Notes: a model not told the origin generated them from the sequence alone. DNA of 58,047 nt from Bacteroidaceae bacterium (GCA_017471185.1 JAFUVZ010000012.1:1-58047), one strand, 5' to 3'; shown: positions 1 through 8,627, counted from the stretch's first letter. Made by a program: numbers and translations.

Positions 1-102
1 ATGAAAGACAAGATAAGGCTTTTGCCCTTTCAGGGCGAGCCTAACCATATCCCTGTACCCAGGGCGATGCCCTGGGCTATTAGCATCCTGCCCCTTCGGG
101 GC
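1..102. repeat. Right half of compound-palindrome repeat (copy A)
   Basis: This stretch holds nested hairpins: GCCCTTTCAGGGC-type, CCCAGGGCGATGCCCTGGG and GCCCCTTCGGGGC. It is the right half of an element whose left half is at 57914-58047. Bases 1-26 are identical to 58022-58047, so the two halves join without a gap. The sequence CTTGCGAAACTT at 126-137 is the inverted partner of AAGTTTCGCAAG at 57914-57925 and marks the outer edge of the joined element. Confidence 0.85.
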
Positions 103-197
103 GCTATTCATAGTATATTCATTCACTTGCGAAACTTTAGTAATATAAGAAGTACTTTATTTATTTGTGAAATATAGTGAATCAAAATACATTAAAT

Positions 198-342
198 AGC
201 CTACATGCCTACATGATTTTTGCGTAATATACCTAATATTCAGTTGTTTAACTTGCTTTATGTAGGCTTTATGTAGGCAGTAATGATACTTAATATGCTT
301 TAAGTCTGTTAATTACATCTAAATCATGTAGGCATGTAGGCT
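198..342. repeat. Inverted repeat with internal direct copies (TGTAGGCA type)
   Basis: A perfect 22-base inverted repeat lies at 198-219 and 321-342. Each arm contains two copies of CATGTAGGC or its complement. Two further copies (TTATGTAGGC) lie between the arms at about 257-280. The spacer is A+T rich and no gene is seen in 1-468. The layout resembles a set of protein-binding sites more than a transcription terminator, because the arms are about 100 bases apart and no T-tract follows. Confidence 0.75.
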
Positions 343-397
343 TAATCTTACTTTTGAGAGCAAATAATAGAATAAAAAGGCAGTTATTTCTCGTGTT

Positions 398-432
398 GGT
401 ACACAACTTTGTGGTCCACAGATTTGTGTACC
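398..432. repeat. Nested palindrome downstream of lpxK
   Basis: GGTACACAA at 398-406 pairs with TTGTGTACC at 424-432, and TGTGGtCCACA at 410-420 forms a second palindrome inside. It lies about 35 bases past the lpxK stop codon. There is no clear T-run on the minus strand, so it is either a weak terminator or a protein-binding site. Confidence 0.6.
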
Positions 433-468
433 ATGTGATTTTTGGTCTATATGTGTGTATTTCTGCAC

Positions 469-1557
469 TTATCTCCTCGCATCCAGCCTTACAAAGTCGA
501 TGATGTTTCTGTCGAAGGCTTCCTGCAGGTTGTTGAGAAACCGGATGCGGATGGGTAGGGCATAGAGATGGGTTTTGATGATTTCTGGCAAAAGGGACTC
601 CATCCCTTGCAGACGGGCAGCGTCTTTTTGGGTGGTGATGATTCTTTTTTCGCCTTCGATGCGCTCAAAACGCCTGGCGATGTTATCAAGGTCATGCTTG
701 CTGAAATCATGATGATCAGGGAATGACATCAGTTCTACATGCGGAGTGAGCTGACGCAGATATTCTGTCATTGGCTCAGGATGAGCAATGCCCGTAACGG
801 CCAAAAGATGAAGGGAATCATCCGTTTCTGAAGGCCAGGCTTTCGCTTGCTTGAAGACTGGGGTAGGGGTGTCGTATGCTATGGTAGAGAAGAACAGCTG
901 TTGGTGGGGCAACAGATTCAGGCGTGACTTGATACCCTCGAAATCGCTTTCACTCATATCAGATGGACATTTGGTCACTACAACGAGGTGTGCCCTTTCG
1001 GCTCCACGCTTGCTCTCTCTCAACCGTCCGGCAGGCAGAAGCATATCCTCTGTGTAAAGACGGTGGTAATCAGTGAGCAAGATGTAAAGTCCGGCTTTCA
1101 CGGAACGATGCTGGTAAGCGTCATCCAGAATGACGGCATCGATACGAGGATGCTCCTCCTGCATCAGTCGCTCTATTCCGTGACAACGGTCTTCATCAAC
1201 GGCCACAGTCACTTTCTGCAGATTGTGTTTCAGTTGCCAAGGTTCATCGCCAATTTCCTGTGCCGTGTGTTGTCTGTTGGCTATCAGGAATCCTCTCGTC
1301 TTGCGTCCGTAACCTCGACTCAAGGTAGCTACTTGCAAACCCTGTTCCTGCAACAGTCTGACGATATATTCCGTGTGGGGAGTCTTGCCTGTGCCACCGA
1401 CGGCCAGGTTGCCCACACAGATGACAGGCAGGGGGTATCTCTTAGACTGAAGCCACTCCTTGTCATAAAAAGCATTCCGCAGACCAGTACCTAAGCCGTA
1501 TGCCCACGACATAGGTACCAGACTGCGGAAAATCTGTATGTGATTACGAGTCACCAA
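469..1557 (-). CDS. lpxK: Tetraacyldisaccharide 4'-kinase
   Basis: LpxK phosphorylates the 4' position of the lipid A disaccharide precursor at the inner face of the cytoplasmic membrane. The 362-residue protein has the usual family length. Its P-loop is seen as GNLAVGGTGKT near residue 55, followed by RGYGRK and the acidic stretch DAVILDDAYQHR, both typical of the family. The start is unusual: the frame opens with TTG followed by GTG, and no ATG occurs before residue 16, although residues 5-20 look like true family sequence. The gene begins 11 bases after sppA and is probably translated from the same messenger. The stop is followed by repeats rather than another gene. Confidence 0.95.
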   Translation of the reverse strand: MVTRNHIQIFRSLVPMSWAYGLGTGLRNAFYDKEWLQSKRYPLPVICVGNLAVGGTGKTPHTEYIVRLLQEQGLQVATLSRGYGRKTRGFLIANRQHTAQEIGDEPWQLKHNLQKVTVAVDEDRCHGIERLMQEEHPRIDAVILDDAYQHRSVKAGLYILLTDYHRLYTEDMLLPAGRLRESKRGAERAHLVVVTKCPSDMSESDFEGIKSRLNLLPHQQLFFSTIAYDTPTPVFKQAKAWPSETDDSLHLLAVTGIAHPEPMTEYLRQLTPHVELMSFPDHHDFSKHDLDNIARRFERIEGEKRIITTQKDAARLQGMESLLPEIIKTHLYALPIRIRFLNNLQEAFDRNIIDFVRLDARR

Positions 1558-1568
1558 TATTCTATACT

Positions 1569-3365
1569 TTAGCGGATGATGATGGCGTTAGGCATACGAG
1601 CCTGAACGCGATCCATCTTCTCAATCTGGCTGATGGTATAGACATCGTTGAATATCTGGGCAGCATCACCTTTCAGAACGCCATTCAAGCGGATGCTTTC
1701 GTTCATCATACCCAGGATAGAGCTCAGCATACCGCTTTCCTTTTCAGGATAATTCTTCAGTGTGTAAGCTTCAACGCCAGCTTTCTTGACAGCAATGTCA
1801 ATCGCATCGTCAAGTCCGCCCAATACGTCAACCAGTCCGAGTTCCAAAGCCATCTCGCCTGTCCAAACACGACCTTGTCCAATCTCATCAATCTGAGCCT
1901 GAGTCTTGCCACGACCTTCAGCACAACGGGTGGTAAACAAGTCGTAACCACGCTCAATCGTCTTCTGCATCAGGGCTTTCTCTCTCTCAGTCATCGCGCG
2001 GTAAGAATTACCCATATCAGCCAAAGCGTTGGTTTTCTCAACATCCACATTCACGCCAATCTTCTTGGTTACCTTCTCGAAATTAGGCATCATGCCGAAG
2101 ATGCCGATAGAACCAGTCAGGGTAGTAGGCTCAGCCACGATGGTATCGGCGTTGCAACTGATGTAATAGCCACCAGAAGCCGCATAGTCGCCCATAGAAA
2201 CGATGACAGGCTTCTTAGTCTTGAGCTGACTTACGGCATACCAGATCTGCTCAGAACCGTATGCGCTGCCACCAGGAGAGTTCACGCGAAGCACCACGGC
2301 CTTCACATCTTCGTCATCCTGCAGCTTACGCAAGTCCTTGATTACCTTCTCAGACTCAATGCCGTCAGAAGATCCCCCCAGGATAGAGCCTGTATCGTCA
2401 ATGCCTCCGTAAGCATAGTAAACAGCCACGATGTTGCCGCTCTTGTCTTTAGGAGTGTTGCGCTTCACACCACGCATCTCGCTCACACCGTATGAGCTGA
2501 TTTCCTTGTCCTCTTCCAGGCCCATATACTTGTTGAGGTAAGCCCTCATGTCATTCTTATAAATCAGAGAATCCACCAGTCCGGCAGCAATCATCTCCTC
2601 GCCAGTCTTGAACAAAGCGCCTTCATCTGCCAAATTGTTCAGGGCATCAGGAGTAAGGTTTCGGGATGCAGCCACCTCGCTTGTGAACTTATTCCAGATG
2701 GAACCGATGTATGCGGCAATCTGTTCACGGTTGGCGTCACTCATCTCTGTCAGCATATAAGGCTCAACAGCACTCTTGAAAGTTCCCACCTTGAAGATTT
2801 CCATCTCGATACCCAACTTGTCCATCAAGTCCTTGTAGAACATATTCATACCAGCCAGACCGTGCCAGTCAACAGAACCTTTAGGATTCAACAGAATCTT
2901 ATCGGCTGTACTTGCCAGGTAATACATCATCTGGTCATAATCGTCACCATAGGCGATGATGAACTTGTCTGTATTGGCCTTGAAATCCACCAAAGCGTCG
3001 CGGATCGCTTCATAAGAAGCAGGCTGGGCGTCTAATGTGGCGGCTTCCAGGTAAATACCCTTGATGTCTTCATTCTCAGCGGCTTTCTTGATAGCTGATA
3101 ACACATCGTCAAGACCGATGCTTCCGCCACTACTACCCATTGGGTTCATATCGCCCAGTATGTCGAGTGGGGAAGGGGTAGTTGCCCTTTCGGACAACAC
3201 GCCATCCAGCTTCAGCTTCAATACCGAATTACTTTCTACAGTTACGTCTCCGTCAGAAGAAGAGGCGAAGCCGAAAATGGTCAATACTCCGAGGAACATC
3301 ATGACCAGTCCGGCTACGATGAGGCCAACAACAGTGGCCAACACATACTTAAAGAAGTCTTTCAT
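1569..3365 (-). CDS. sppA: Signal peptide peptidase SppA, 67 kDa type
   Basis: A membrane-anchored serine/lysine protease that degrades cleaved signal peptides. It has 598 residues with an N-terminal membrane helix (about 7-35) and two tandem S49 domains, as in the long E. coli form. The catalytic lysine is in the N-terminal half (VGTFKSAVEPY) and the nucleophilic serine is in GDYAASGGYYIS in the C-terminal half. The oxyanion-loop motif VNSPGGSAYGSE is also present. The gene is the first of a two-gene unit with lpxK. Its promoter box TAACTTTG lies on the minus strand at 3404-3411. Confidence 0.95.
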   Translation of the reverse strand: MKDFFKYVLATVVGLIVAGLVMMFLGVLTIFGFASSSDGDVTVESNSVLKLKLDGVLSERATTPSPLDILGDMNPMGSSGGSIGLDDVLSAIKKAAENEDIKGIYLEAATLDAQPASYEAIRDALVDFKANTDKFIIAYGDDYDQMMYYLASTADKILLNPKGSVDWHGLAGMNMFYKDLMDKLGIEMEIFKVGTFKSAVEPYMLTEMSDANREQIAAYIGSIWNKFTSEVAASRNLTPDALNNLADEGALFKTGEEMIAAGLVDSLIYKNDMRAYLNKYMGLEEDKEISSYGVSEMRGVKRNTPKDKSGNIVAVYYAYGGIDDTGSILGGSSDGIESEKVIKDLRKLQDDEDVKAVVLRVNSPGGSAYGSEQIWYAVSQLKTKKPVIVSMGDYAASGGYYISCNADTIVAEPTTLTGSIGIFGMMPNFEKVTKKIGVNVDVEKTNALADMGNSYRAMTEREKALMQKTIERGYDLFTTRCAEGRGKTQAQIDEIGQGRVWTGEMALELGLVDVLGGLDDAIDIAVKKAGVEAYTLKNYPEKESGMLSSILGMMNESIRLNGVLKGDAAQIFNDVYTISQIEKMDRVQARMPNAIIIR

Positions 3366-3403
3366 TGCTTTAGATAGTCTTAAAATTAATTATATTAGGA
3401 GCA

Positions 3404-3411
3404 AAGTTAAT
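3404..3411 (-). promoter_or_regulatory. Promoter -7 box for sppA-lpxK
   Basis: TAACTTTG on the minus strand matches the Bacteroidota consensus TAnnTTTG. A TTG about 20 bases upstream could serve as the -33 element. The box is 39 bases before the sppA start codon. Confidence 0.6.
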
Positions 3412-3442
3412 AAGAATTGTTGAATATTCAGCAAGGAAAGAT

Positions 3443-3474
3443 ATAAAAAAAGAGACGAAGCAATGCCTCGTCTC
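3443..3474 (-). terminator. Terminator after the malY-like gene
   Basis: On the minus strand a stem of GAGACGA with TCGTCTC, looping through GGCATTGCT, is followed by seven T residues. It ends the transcript of the aminotransferase gene just before the sppA promoter. Confidence 0.8.
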
Positions 3475-3497
3475 CAAATTCATCGCTATTGAGTTCT

Positions 3498-4715
3498 TTA
3501 CATCAGGTCCTTGATACCTTCGGCAATACGCTTCAAGCCTTCTGCCAGACGCTTGCGGGGGCAGGCAAGGTTGATGCGGATGAAATGGTCATCGCCATAC
3601 ATCGAACCCTCGTTTACATATACCCAGAAATGCTCTACCAGATGTTCTGCAATCTCATCTGAATTGTATTTAATGGCAGAGCAATCTACCCAAGCCAGAT
3701 AGGTTCCTTCCAGTTTCGTAATAGGGAACTGGGGCAATTCCTTGCCAAAGTATTCCTTGAGGTAATTGTAGTTACCGAGCAGATATTCATTGAGTTGACG
3801 AAGCCATTCTGCTCCTTCATCGGTATATGCGGCTTGCAGAGCAATCACTCCGAATGGATTCACGTCGCACACCTCATTGATATTAATCGCACGGTCTATC
3901 TTCTGGCGGTACTCAGGGTTGTCGCTGATGATATTGGCTATCTGCAGGCCAGCTGTATTGAACGCTTTGGAAGGGGCGTTGCAAGTGATGGAGTGATGCA
4001 GTAGTTCATCGTTGATAGAGGCGAAAGGCACATACTGATGTCCAGGGAACACAAACTCGCAATGTATCTCATCGCTCACCACCAGGACATTGTGCCTGAT
4101 GCAGATTTCTCCTAATCTGGTCAGCTCCTCACGTGTCCAGACTCTGCCTGCAGGATTGTGAGGGTTGCAGAGTAACAGCAGCTTAGCCTTAGGGTCAGAC
4201 GCCTTGCGCTCCAGGTCCTCATAGTCCATCGTGTAGGTCTGGTCTTTGTATATCAGCTTGTTCTCCACAATCTCACATCCGTTGTTGCGGATAGAGGAGA
4301 AGAAGCAGTTATAGACAGGAGTCTGCACAATCACTTGGTCGCCAGGCTGTGTGAAAGCCTTGATGATGACGGAGATAGCCGGCACAACACCAGAGGTGTA
4401 GAGTATCCAGTCTTTCTGCAGGCCCTGCCATCCGTGACGGTTCTTGAACCAGTTCACTACAGACTCATAATAGGAATCCGGCACCTTGGTATAGCCGAAG
4501 ATTCCATGAGCCACTCTTTTCTGCAGAGCTTCCACAATGCAGGGTGCCGTCTGGAAATCCATATCTGCCACCCACATAGGTATCACGCCTTCCGGGCATG
4601 AGTCCCATTTGTAACTGTCAGAGTTCCTCCTGTCGATCATTTGATCGAATTGACAATTGACAATTGACAATTGACAATTATCAGTAGCTTTATTATCATT
4701 ACTACTTTGTTTCAT
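3498..4715 (-). CDS. MalY/PatB-type PLP aminotransferase (C-S lyase)
   Basis: Fold-type I PLP enzyme of the MalY/PatB group, whose members cleave cystathionine-like C-S bonds. Family signs are MWVADMDFQTAPCIVEAL, the cofactor loop CNPHNPAGR, SDEIHCEF, and the Schiff-base lysine in CNAPSKAFNTAGL. The first 22 residues (including NCQLSIVNCQ) are encoded by a TTGACAA heptamer array at 4648-4680, which runs straight into the family start FDQMIDRR. The original start seems to have been replaced by repeat sequence. ATG at 4715 is the first start; ATG at 4640 is the alternative. The ATG at 4715 overlaps the upstream gene by 14 bases. The substrate cannot be told from the sequence. Confidence 0.85.
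   Translation of the reverse strand: MKQSSNDNKATDNCQLSIVNCQFDQMIDRRNSDSYKWDSCPEGVIPMWVADMDFQTAPCIVEALQKRVAHGIFGYTKVPDSYYESVVNWFKNRHGWQGLQKDWILYTSGVVPAISVIIKAFTQPGDQVIVQTPVYNCFFSSIRNNGCEIVENKLIYKDQTYTMDYEDLERKASDPKAKLLLLCNPHNPAGRVWTREELTRLGEICIRHNVLVVSDEIHCEFVFPGHQYVPFASINDELLHHSITCNAPSKAFNTAGLQIANIISDNPEYRQKIDRAININEVCDVNPFGVIALQAAYTDEGAEWLRQLNEYLLGNYNYLKEYFGKELPQFPITKLEGTYLAWVDCSAIKYNSDEIAEHLVEHFWVYVNEGSMYGDDHFIRINLACPRKRLAEGLKRIAEGIKDLM
4648..4680. repeat. Heptamer array (ATTGACA)n, left arm
   Basis: About four and a half copies of the 7-base unit ATTGACA. They lie within the 5' end of the aminotransferase frame. A 25-base stretch is the perfect inverted partner of 5071-5095, on the other side of the four-helix-bundle gene. 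Confidence 0.9.
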
Positions 4716-5070
4716 TGTTTTTTATTGTCTTAATGATAGAGGTCAGCATAGCTGCAATTTCGCCGCAATCTTTATAGATGGACAGAAATTGCTTCTCTTC
4801 TAAAAAATCAGTTTCATGTAATAGCTCAAGCCAATACTCAGTTTCATCTGCTTCTTTTAAAGCAATATTTAATTTGTTTACGAAATCAAGTTTGCTTTGA
4901 GCGTTAATACTTTCTCTAACATTTGCTCCAATGCTTGTTCCGCTTCTCAATACCTGCTTGGAGAGAATAAACTCTTGTTTTTCCTCTCTAAGGAATCTGT
5001 ATAATCTAATTATCCTGATAGCGAACGACTTGCTGTCTTTTAATATCTGATTATCTTTTTTAGTAATCAT
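4702..5070 (-). CDS. Four-helix-bundle protein (23S rRNA IVP family)
   Basis: A small, all-helical protein of 122 residues in the four-helix-bundle family (TIGR02436) first seen in intervening sequences of 23S rRNA genes. Visible signs are SFAIRIIRLYRFL, the conserved RSGTSIGANVREA-like stretch (RSGTSIGANVRES), and the C-terminal ADETEYWLELL helix. The function is unknown. An upstream TTG at 5079 is inside the heptamer array; ATG at 5070 is the natural start. The gene is enclosed by inverted heptamer arrays (4648-4680 and 5071-5095) and its 3' end overlaps the next gene. Both suggest insertion as a small unit. Confidence 0.85.
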   Translation of the reverse strand: MITKKDNQILKDSKSFAIRIIRLYRFLREEKQEFILSKQVLRSGTSIGANVRESINAQSKLDFVNKLNIALKEADETEYWLELLHETDFLEEKQFLSIYKDCGEIAAMLTSIIKTIKNNETK

Positions 5071-5095
5071 AATTGTCAATTGTCAATTGTCAATT
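5071..5095. repeat. Heptamer array (ATTGTCA)n, right arm
   Basis: Three and a half copies of AATTGTC, the reverse complement of the array at 4648-4680. It lies directly before the ATG of the four-helix-bundle gene, where a ribosome binding site would be expected. Confidence 0.9.
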
Positions 5096-5101
5096 AAACA
5101 A

Positions 5102-5947
5102 TCATCCTCTTGTTAAGATCTGGCAATTTGCAGGAGCCTTGATGTTTTTGTCAATGATGATTTCGCCAATGCTATCGGCAACGATCTTACCGCTTGTCGG
5201 GTTCTTGATGCTCTTGATGAAGCCCTTGATGTCAGCCTGAACGGTAGAATATTCGAATGCACGGTCGCACTCAGCGTCGAAAGTACAGTTCTCAAGCACC
5301 AGGTCGTGTGCATAGCAGAGAGGTTGCTCACCAGCGATGTGGCAGTTCACCAGACGCAGGTTCTTAGAGTGCCAGCCTAAGTACTCGCCATCCAGGTAAG
5401 AGTCATAAATCGTCACGTTCTCTACCTCCCAGAAAGAGTCTTTGGTAACGATGTGAGCGTTGTGTACCTCGATGTTCTTGCAATACTGGAACACATACTT
5501 GCTGTCACTATCCAAGCCTAATACCTTGATGTTGTTGCAATGCATAAAAGGATAAGTACCCTCATGAAGAGTCACGTTATTCAGCACCAGTCCGTCGATG
5601 CCCCAGAAAGTCTCGTCAGCATCATTGATAGTCACGTTGGTCAGTTCCAGGTTCTTCATCTCACGGAAGAATTTCGGACCGTTGATCACACAGTCGGTCA
5701 TCTTCATATCGTCAGAATACCAGATGGCAGAGCGTGACCCAGGAGCGAAATAACAGTTGGTTATCTCAGAACCCTTCACGTGCCAGAGCGGATATTTGCC
5801 TTCAAAATAGCAGTTCTTACAGACTATGTTGCTACACTCCTTGATACCGGATTCTCCGAATGTGATCTTCACATGGTCGAGAATCGTGTCGTGAATCTCA
5901 AACAGAGGTCTCTCACCTCCAAACACTTTGTTCTTAATTTCTTCCAT
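5102..5947 (-). CDS. DUF3737 family protein (predicted beta-helix)
   Basis: A protein of 281 residues built of short repeats such as LTNVTINDADETFWGIDGLVLNNVTLHEGTYPF (read in pieces), with regular N, V, C and W positions typical of a right-handed beta-helix. The opening KNKVFGGERPLFEIHD is typical of the DUF3737 family. No signal peptide is seen, so it probably acts in the cytoplasm. Its biochemical role is not known. It lies 31 bases upstream of the four-helix-bundle gene on the same strand and 35 bases downstream of the MATE exporter, so the group may be cotranscribed. Confidence 0.85.
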   Translation of the reverse strand: MEEIKNKVFGGERPLFEIHDTILDHVKITFGESGIKECSNIVCKNCYFEGKYPLWHVKGSEITNCYFAPGSRSAIWYSDDMKMTDCVINGPKFFREMKNLELTNVTINDADETFWGIDGLVLNNVTLHEGTYPFMHCNNIKVLGLDSDSKYVFQYCKNIEVHNAHIVTKDSFWEVENVTIYDSYLDGEYLGWHSKNLRLVNCHIAGEQPLCYAHDLVLENCTFDAECDRAFEYSTVQADIKGFIKSIKNPTSGKIVADSIGEIIIDKNIKAPANCQILTRG

Positions 5948-5982
5948 ATCATTAGTTTATTTTTCAATTTCAATTATAATTG

Positions 5983-7404
5983 TCAATTGTTTATCGCTTT
6001 CATCCAGTTTCCCCATCGCAATCTGCACAGGAAGATAACCCCACGGAAGCAAAGCTCTCCACACATCGCAATCCAGACACCCTTCAGGCCTAAGCTTGCC
6101 GCCAGTAAAGCCGACAATGGGATACGAACCGCCCACATGCTCACTAAGTTCATTCCGCTTGGTATCAGCGTGTCAGACGCTCCCACGAATACGCCATAGC
6201 ATACGATAGCCGCAGCAAACATAGGCTCTGCGAACGCTTCGATGCGTAAGGCCATCACACCTAATTGCCTAACTTCCTCCACTGGCGTCATGATGCCCAG
6301 GAAGACAGGAGCTCCGACAAACATCACCACACCCATTACAGCCATCACGCTCATACCCAATCCCACAGACATATAGGCGAATTTCTTCGTCAGGTCTTTT
6401 CTGCCTGCTCCCATGCTCTGTCCCACCAGAGTGGTAGCCGCATCAGCTATACCGTAGCCAGGCATGTAGCAAAGGCTCTCCACCACGATGCCGAATGAAT
6501 GGGCGGCGATGGCGAATGTTCCTAAAGGAGCCACGATAATGGTAGTAGCGATGTAGGCGCTACTCATGATAATCTGCTGGATGCTCATCGGACCGCCGAT
6601 GTGCAACGCTTTTCTGATATATTTCCAGGCAGGCTTGAAAGAGCCTTTCTCCAGCGTAAGCCTCAGGTATTTAGAGCGGAAACAAAGGAAGTACATCAGC
6701 AGGCTGGCAGTGATGAGTTCTGCGCTTACCGTTCCAATTGCCGCTCCCACTACTGACAATCCAGCTCCTGGAATCAGCATCTCCATACCCAGCACATCAA
6801 CCGTTCGGGTAGGGAATATCAGGAAGAAGTTGAATATCACGTCGAGTGTCATCATCACCGCGCTCATGATGCTTGGAAAGATCATGTTACCGCTGCTTCG
6901 CAACATACCAGAACCCAGCATGCTGGTCTGGAACGCTGGGATTCCCAAAGAGAAAATGGCGAAATAAGCCGAAGCGGTGGAGTTGATGTCTTCATTGCCA
7001 CCCAGCCAGATGGGAAGCCATGGACTGATGATGAATCCTATCAAACCCATCACACAGCCGAATCCAATTACTGCTGCTAAAGCCTGACGCAAGACTGAAC
7101 GCGCCTCTTTCTCGTCATTAGCACCTAAGAGATGTGCCACTTGCACATAAAAACCAGCTGCCGCACAAGAACACACGCTACCCATAAGCCAGGTGGTGGT
7201 CTCCACCAGTCCGATGGAAGCCGAAGCGTAAGCACCTTGGCTACCCACCATTGAAGTGTCGATGTATTGCATCATCGTGGTGGTAAGCTGAGCCAGGATG
7301 GCAGGCGTAGAGAGTTGGAGCACAAGCCTGAGCTGTTGCGCCGTCGTCATGGGCTTCCCTTGTCGGATGAGCAATAAAAGGTCGTCTTTGTTCTCTTTAT
7401 TCAT
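5983..7404 (-). CDS. MATE family efflux transporter
   Basis: An inner-membrane exporter of the multidrug and toxic compound extrusion family, usually driven by Na+ or H+. It has about 12 hydrophobic segments in two similar halves. The first half starts LSTPAILAQLTTTMMQYIDTSMVG and the second has GGPMSIQQIIMSSAYI, both typical. ATG at 7404 is chosen; the frame could extend to a TTG at 7428, but the added residues do not look conserved. It diverges from kdgK across a 145-base gap. The substrate is not predictable. Confidence 0.92.
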   Translation of the reverse strand: MNKENKDDLLLLIRQGKPMTTAQQLRLVLQLSTPAILAQLTTTMMQYIDTSMVGSQGAYASASIGLVETTTWLMGSVCSCAAAGFYVQVAHLLGANDEKEARSVLRQALAAVIGFGCVMGLIGFIISPWLPIWLGGNEDINSTASAYFAIFSLGIPAFQTSMLGSGMLRSSGNMIFPSIMSAVMMTLDVIFNFFLIFPTRTVDVLGMEMLIPGAGLSVVGAAIGTVSAELITASLLMYFLCFRSKYLRLTLEKGSFKPAWKYIRKALHIGGPMSIQQIIMSSAYIATTIIVAPLGTFAIAAHSFGIVVESLCYMPGYGIADAATTLVGQSMGAGRKDLTKKFAYMSVGLGMSVMAVMGVVMFVGAPVFLGIMTPVEEVRQLGVMALRIEAFAEPMFAAAIVCYGVFVGASDTLIPSGMNLVSMWAVRIPLSALLAASLGLKGVWIAMCGELCFRGVIFLCRLRWGNWMKAINN

Positions 7405-7515
7405 GAGGTATGGTAAAAAGGTCTGCAAAGATAGTGAAAATATTCAACACACGCAACATTTTTGCTTTCATGACGAAAAAACACCGATTAAAAGGGAAAA
7501 TGTGAATAAAATGCG

Positions 7516-7523
7516 TATCTTTG
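7516..7523 (+). promoter_or_regulatory. Promoter -7 box for kdgK
   Basis: TATCTTTG matches the Bacteroidota -7 consensus, 27 bases before the ATG of kdgK. No convincing -33 element or operator is seen. Confidence 0.6.
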
Positions 7524-7549
7524 TCGGATATAACAAATATAAACGAAAT

Positions 7550-8575
7550 ATGGGAAAGAAAATAGTAACTATGGGTGAGATTATGCTCAGGCTCTCAACG
7601 CCTGGCAACACCCGTTTCGTTCAGTCTGACGTGTTTGATGTGGTTTATGGCGGAGGCGAGGCCAATGTGGCAGTGAGCTGTGCCAATTATGGGCATGACG
7701 CTTATTTCGTGACCAAACTGCCTAAGCATGAGATAGGTCAGGCTGCTGTCAATTCTTTGCGAAAGTTCGGCGTGAAGACCGACTATATAGCACGTGGTGG
7801 CGATCGTGTTGGCATTTATTACCTCGAGACGGGTGCTTCTATGCGTCCCAGCAAGGTGATTTACGACCGCGCTCATTCTGCCATCGCTGAGGCTGATCCT
7901 TCCGACTTCGACTTCGATTTCATCATGCGTGGAGCCGACTGGTTCCATTGGTCAGGCATCACACCTGCCATCAGCGACAAGGCTGCTCACTTGGTGAAGT
8001 TGGCTTGCGAAGCTGCCAAACGTAATGGAGTGACCGTATCTTGTGATTTGAATTTCCGCAAGAAGCTTTGGACGAAAGAGAAGGCACAGAGCGTGATGAA
8101 GCCGCTGATGCAATATGTGGATGTCTGCATCGGCAATGAGGAAGACGCAGAGCTTTGCTTAGGCTTTAAGCCTCAGGCTGATGTGACAGGTGGCAAGACT
8201 GATGCCGAGGGATATAAAGGTATCTTCGAGGCGATGGCTCACGAGTATGGATTCAAATATGTGGCTTCTACTTTGAGAGAGTCATTCTCTGCTACGCATA
8301 ATGGGTGGAAGGCCATGATTTATGACGGCAAGGAGTTTTATGAGTCCAAACGTTATGACATCAACCCGATTGTGGATAGAGTGGGTGGTGGCGATTCTTT
8401 CTCAGGCGGTCTGATTCACGGCTTGCTCACCAAAACTACCCAGGGTGAGGCACTTGAGTTTGCCGTTGCCGCTTCTGCCTTGAAGCATACCATCAACGGT
8501 GATGTGAATATGGTGAGCGCAGAAGAAGTGGAGGCTTTGGCTGGTGGAGATGCTTCTGGTAGAGTGCAGAGGTAA
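7550..8575 (+). CDS. kdgK: 2-dehydro-3-deoxygluconokinase (KDG kinase)
   Basis: A PfkB/ribokinase-family sugar kinase that phosphorylates KDG to KDPG in hexuronate breakdown. The 341-residue product begins GKKIVTMGEIMLRLSTPGN. It has the N-terminal glycine motif GGGEANVA and the anion-hole/catalytic base motif GGGDSFSGGLIHG near residue 285. The reading frame runs upstream to 7298, but ATG at 7550 fits the family and follows the promoter. It is the first gene of the uronate cluster; the substrate assignment rests partly on the neighbours uxuA, eda and uxaC. Confidence 0.93.
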   Translation: MGKKIVTMGEIMLRLSTPGNTRFVQSDVFDVVYGGGEANVAVSCANYGHDAYFVTKLPKHEIGQAAVNSLRKFGVKTDYIARGGDRVGIYYLETGASMRPSKVIYDRAHSAIAEADPSDFDFDFIMRGADWFHWSGITPAISDKAAHLVKLACEAAKRNGVTVSCDLNFRKKLWTKEKAQSVMKPLMQYVDVCIGNEEDAELCLGFKPQADVTGGKTDAEGYKGIFEAMAHEYGFKYVASTLRESFSATHNGWKAMIYDGKEFYESKRYDINPIVDRVGGGDSFSGGLIHGLLTKTTQGEALEFAVAASALKHTINGDVNMVSAEEVEALAGGDASGRVQR

Positions 8576-8612
8576 TGGAGAATGGAAAATGGATAATGGA
8601 AAATGGATAATG
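8574..8612. repeat. Heptamer array (ATGGAAA type) between kdgK and GH2 gene
   Basis: Five copies of a 7-base unit ATGGANA directly after the kdgK stop codon. It fills the gap before the GH2 gene and offers out-of-frame ATG codons. Confidence 0.9.
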
Positions 8613-8627
8613 ATCGAATCTGATATT

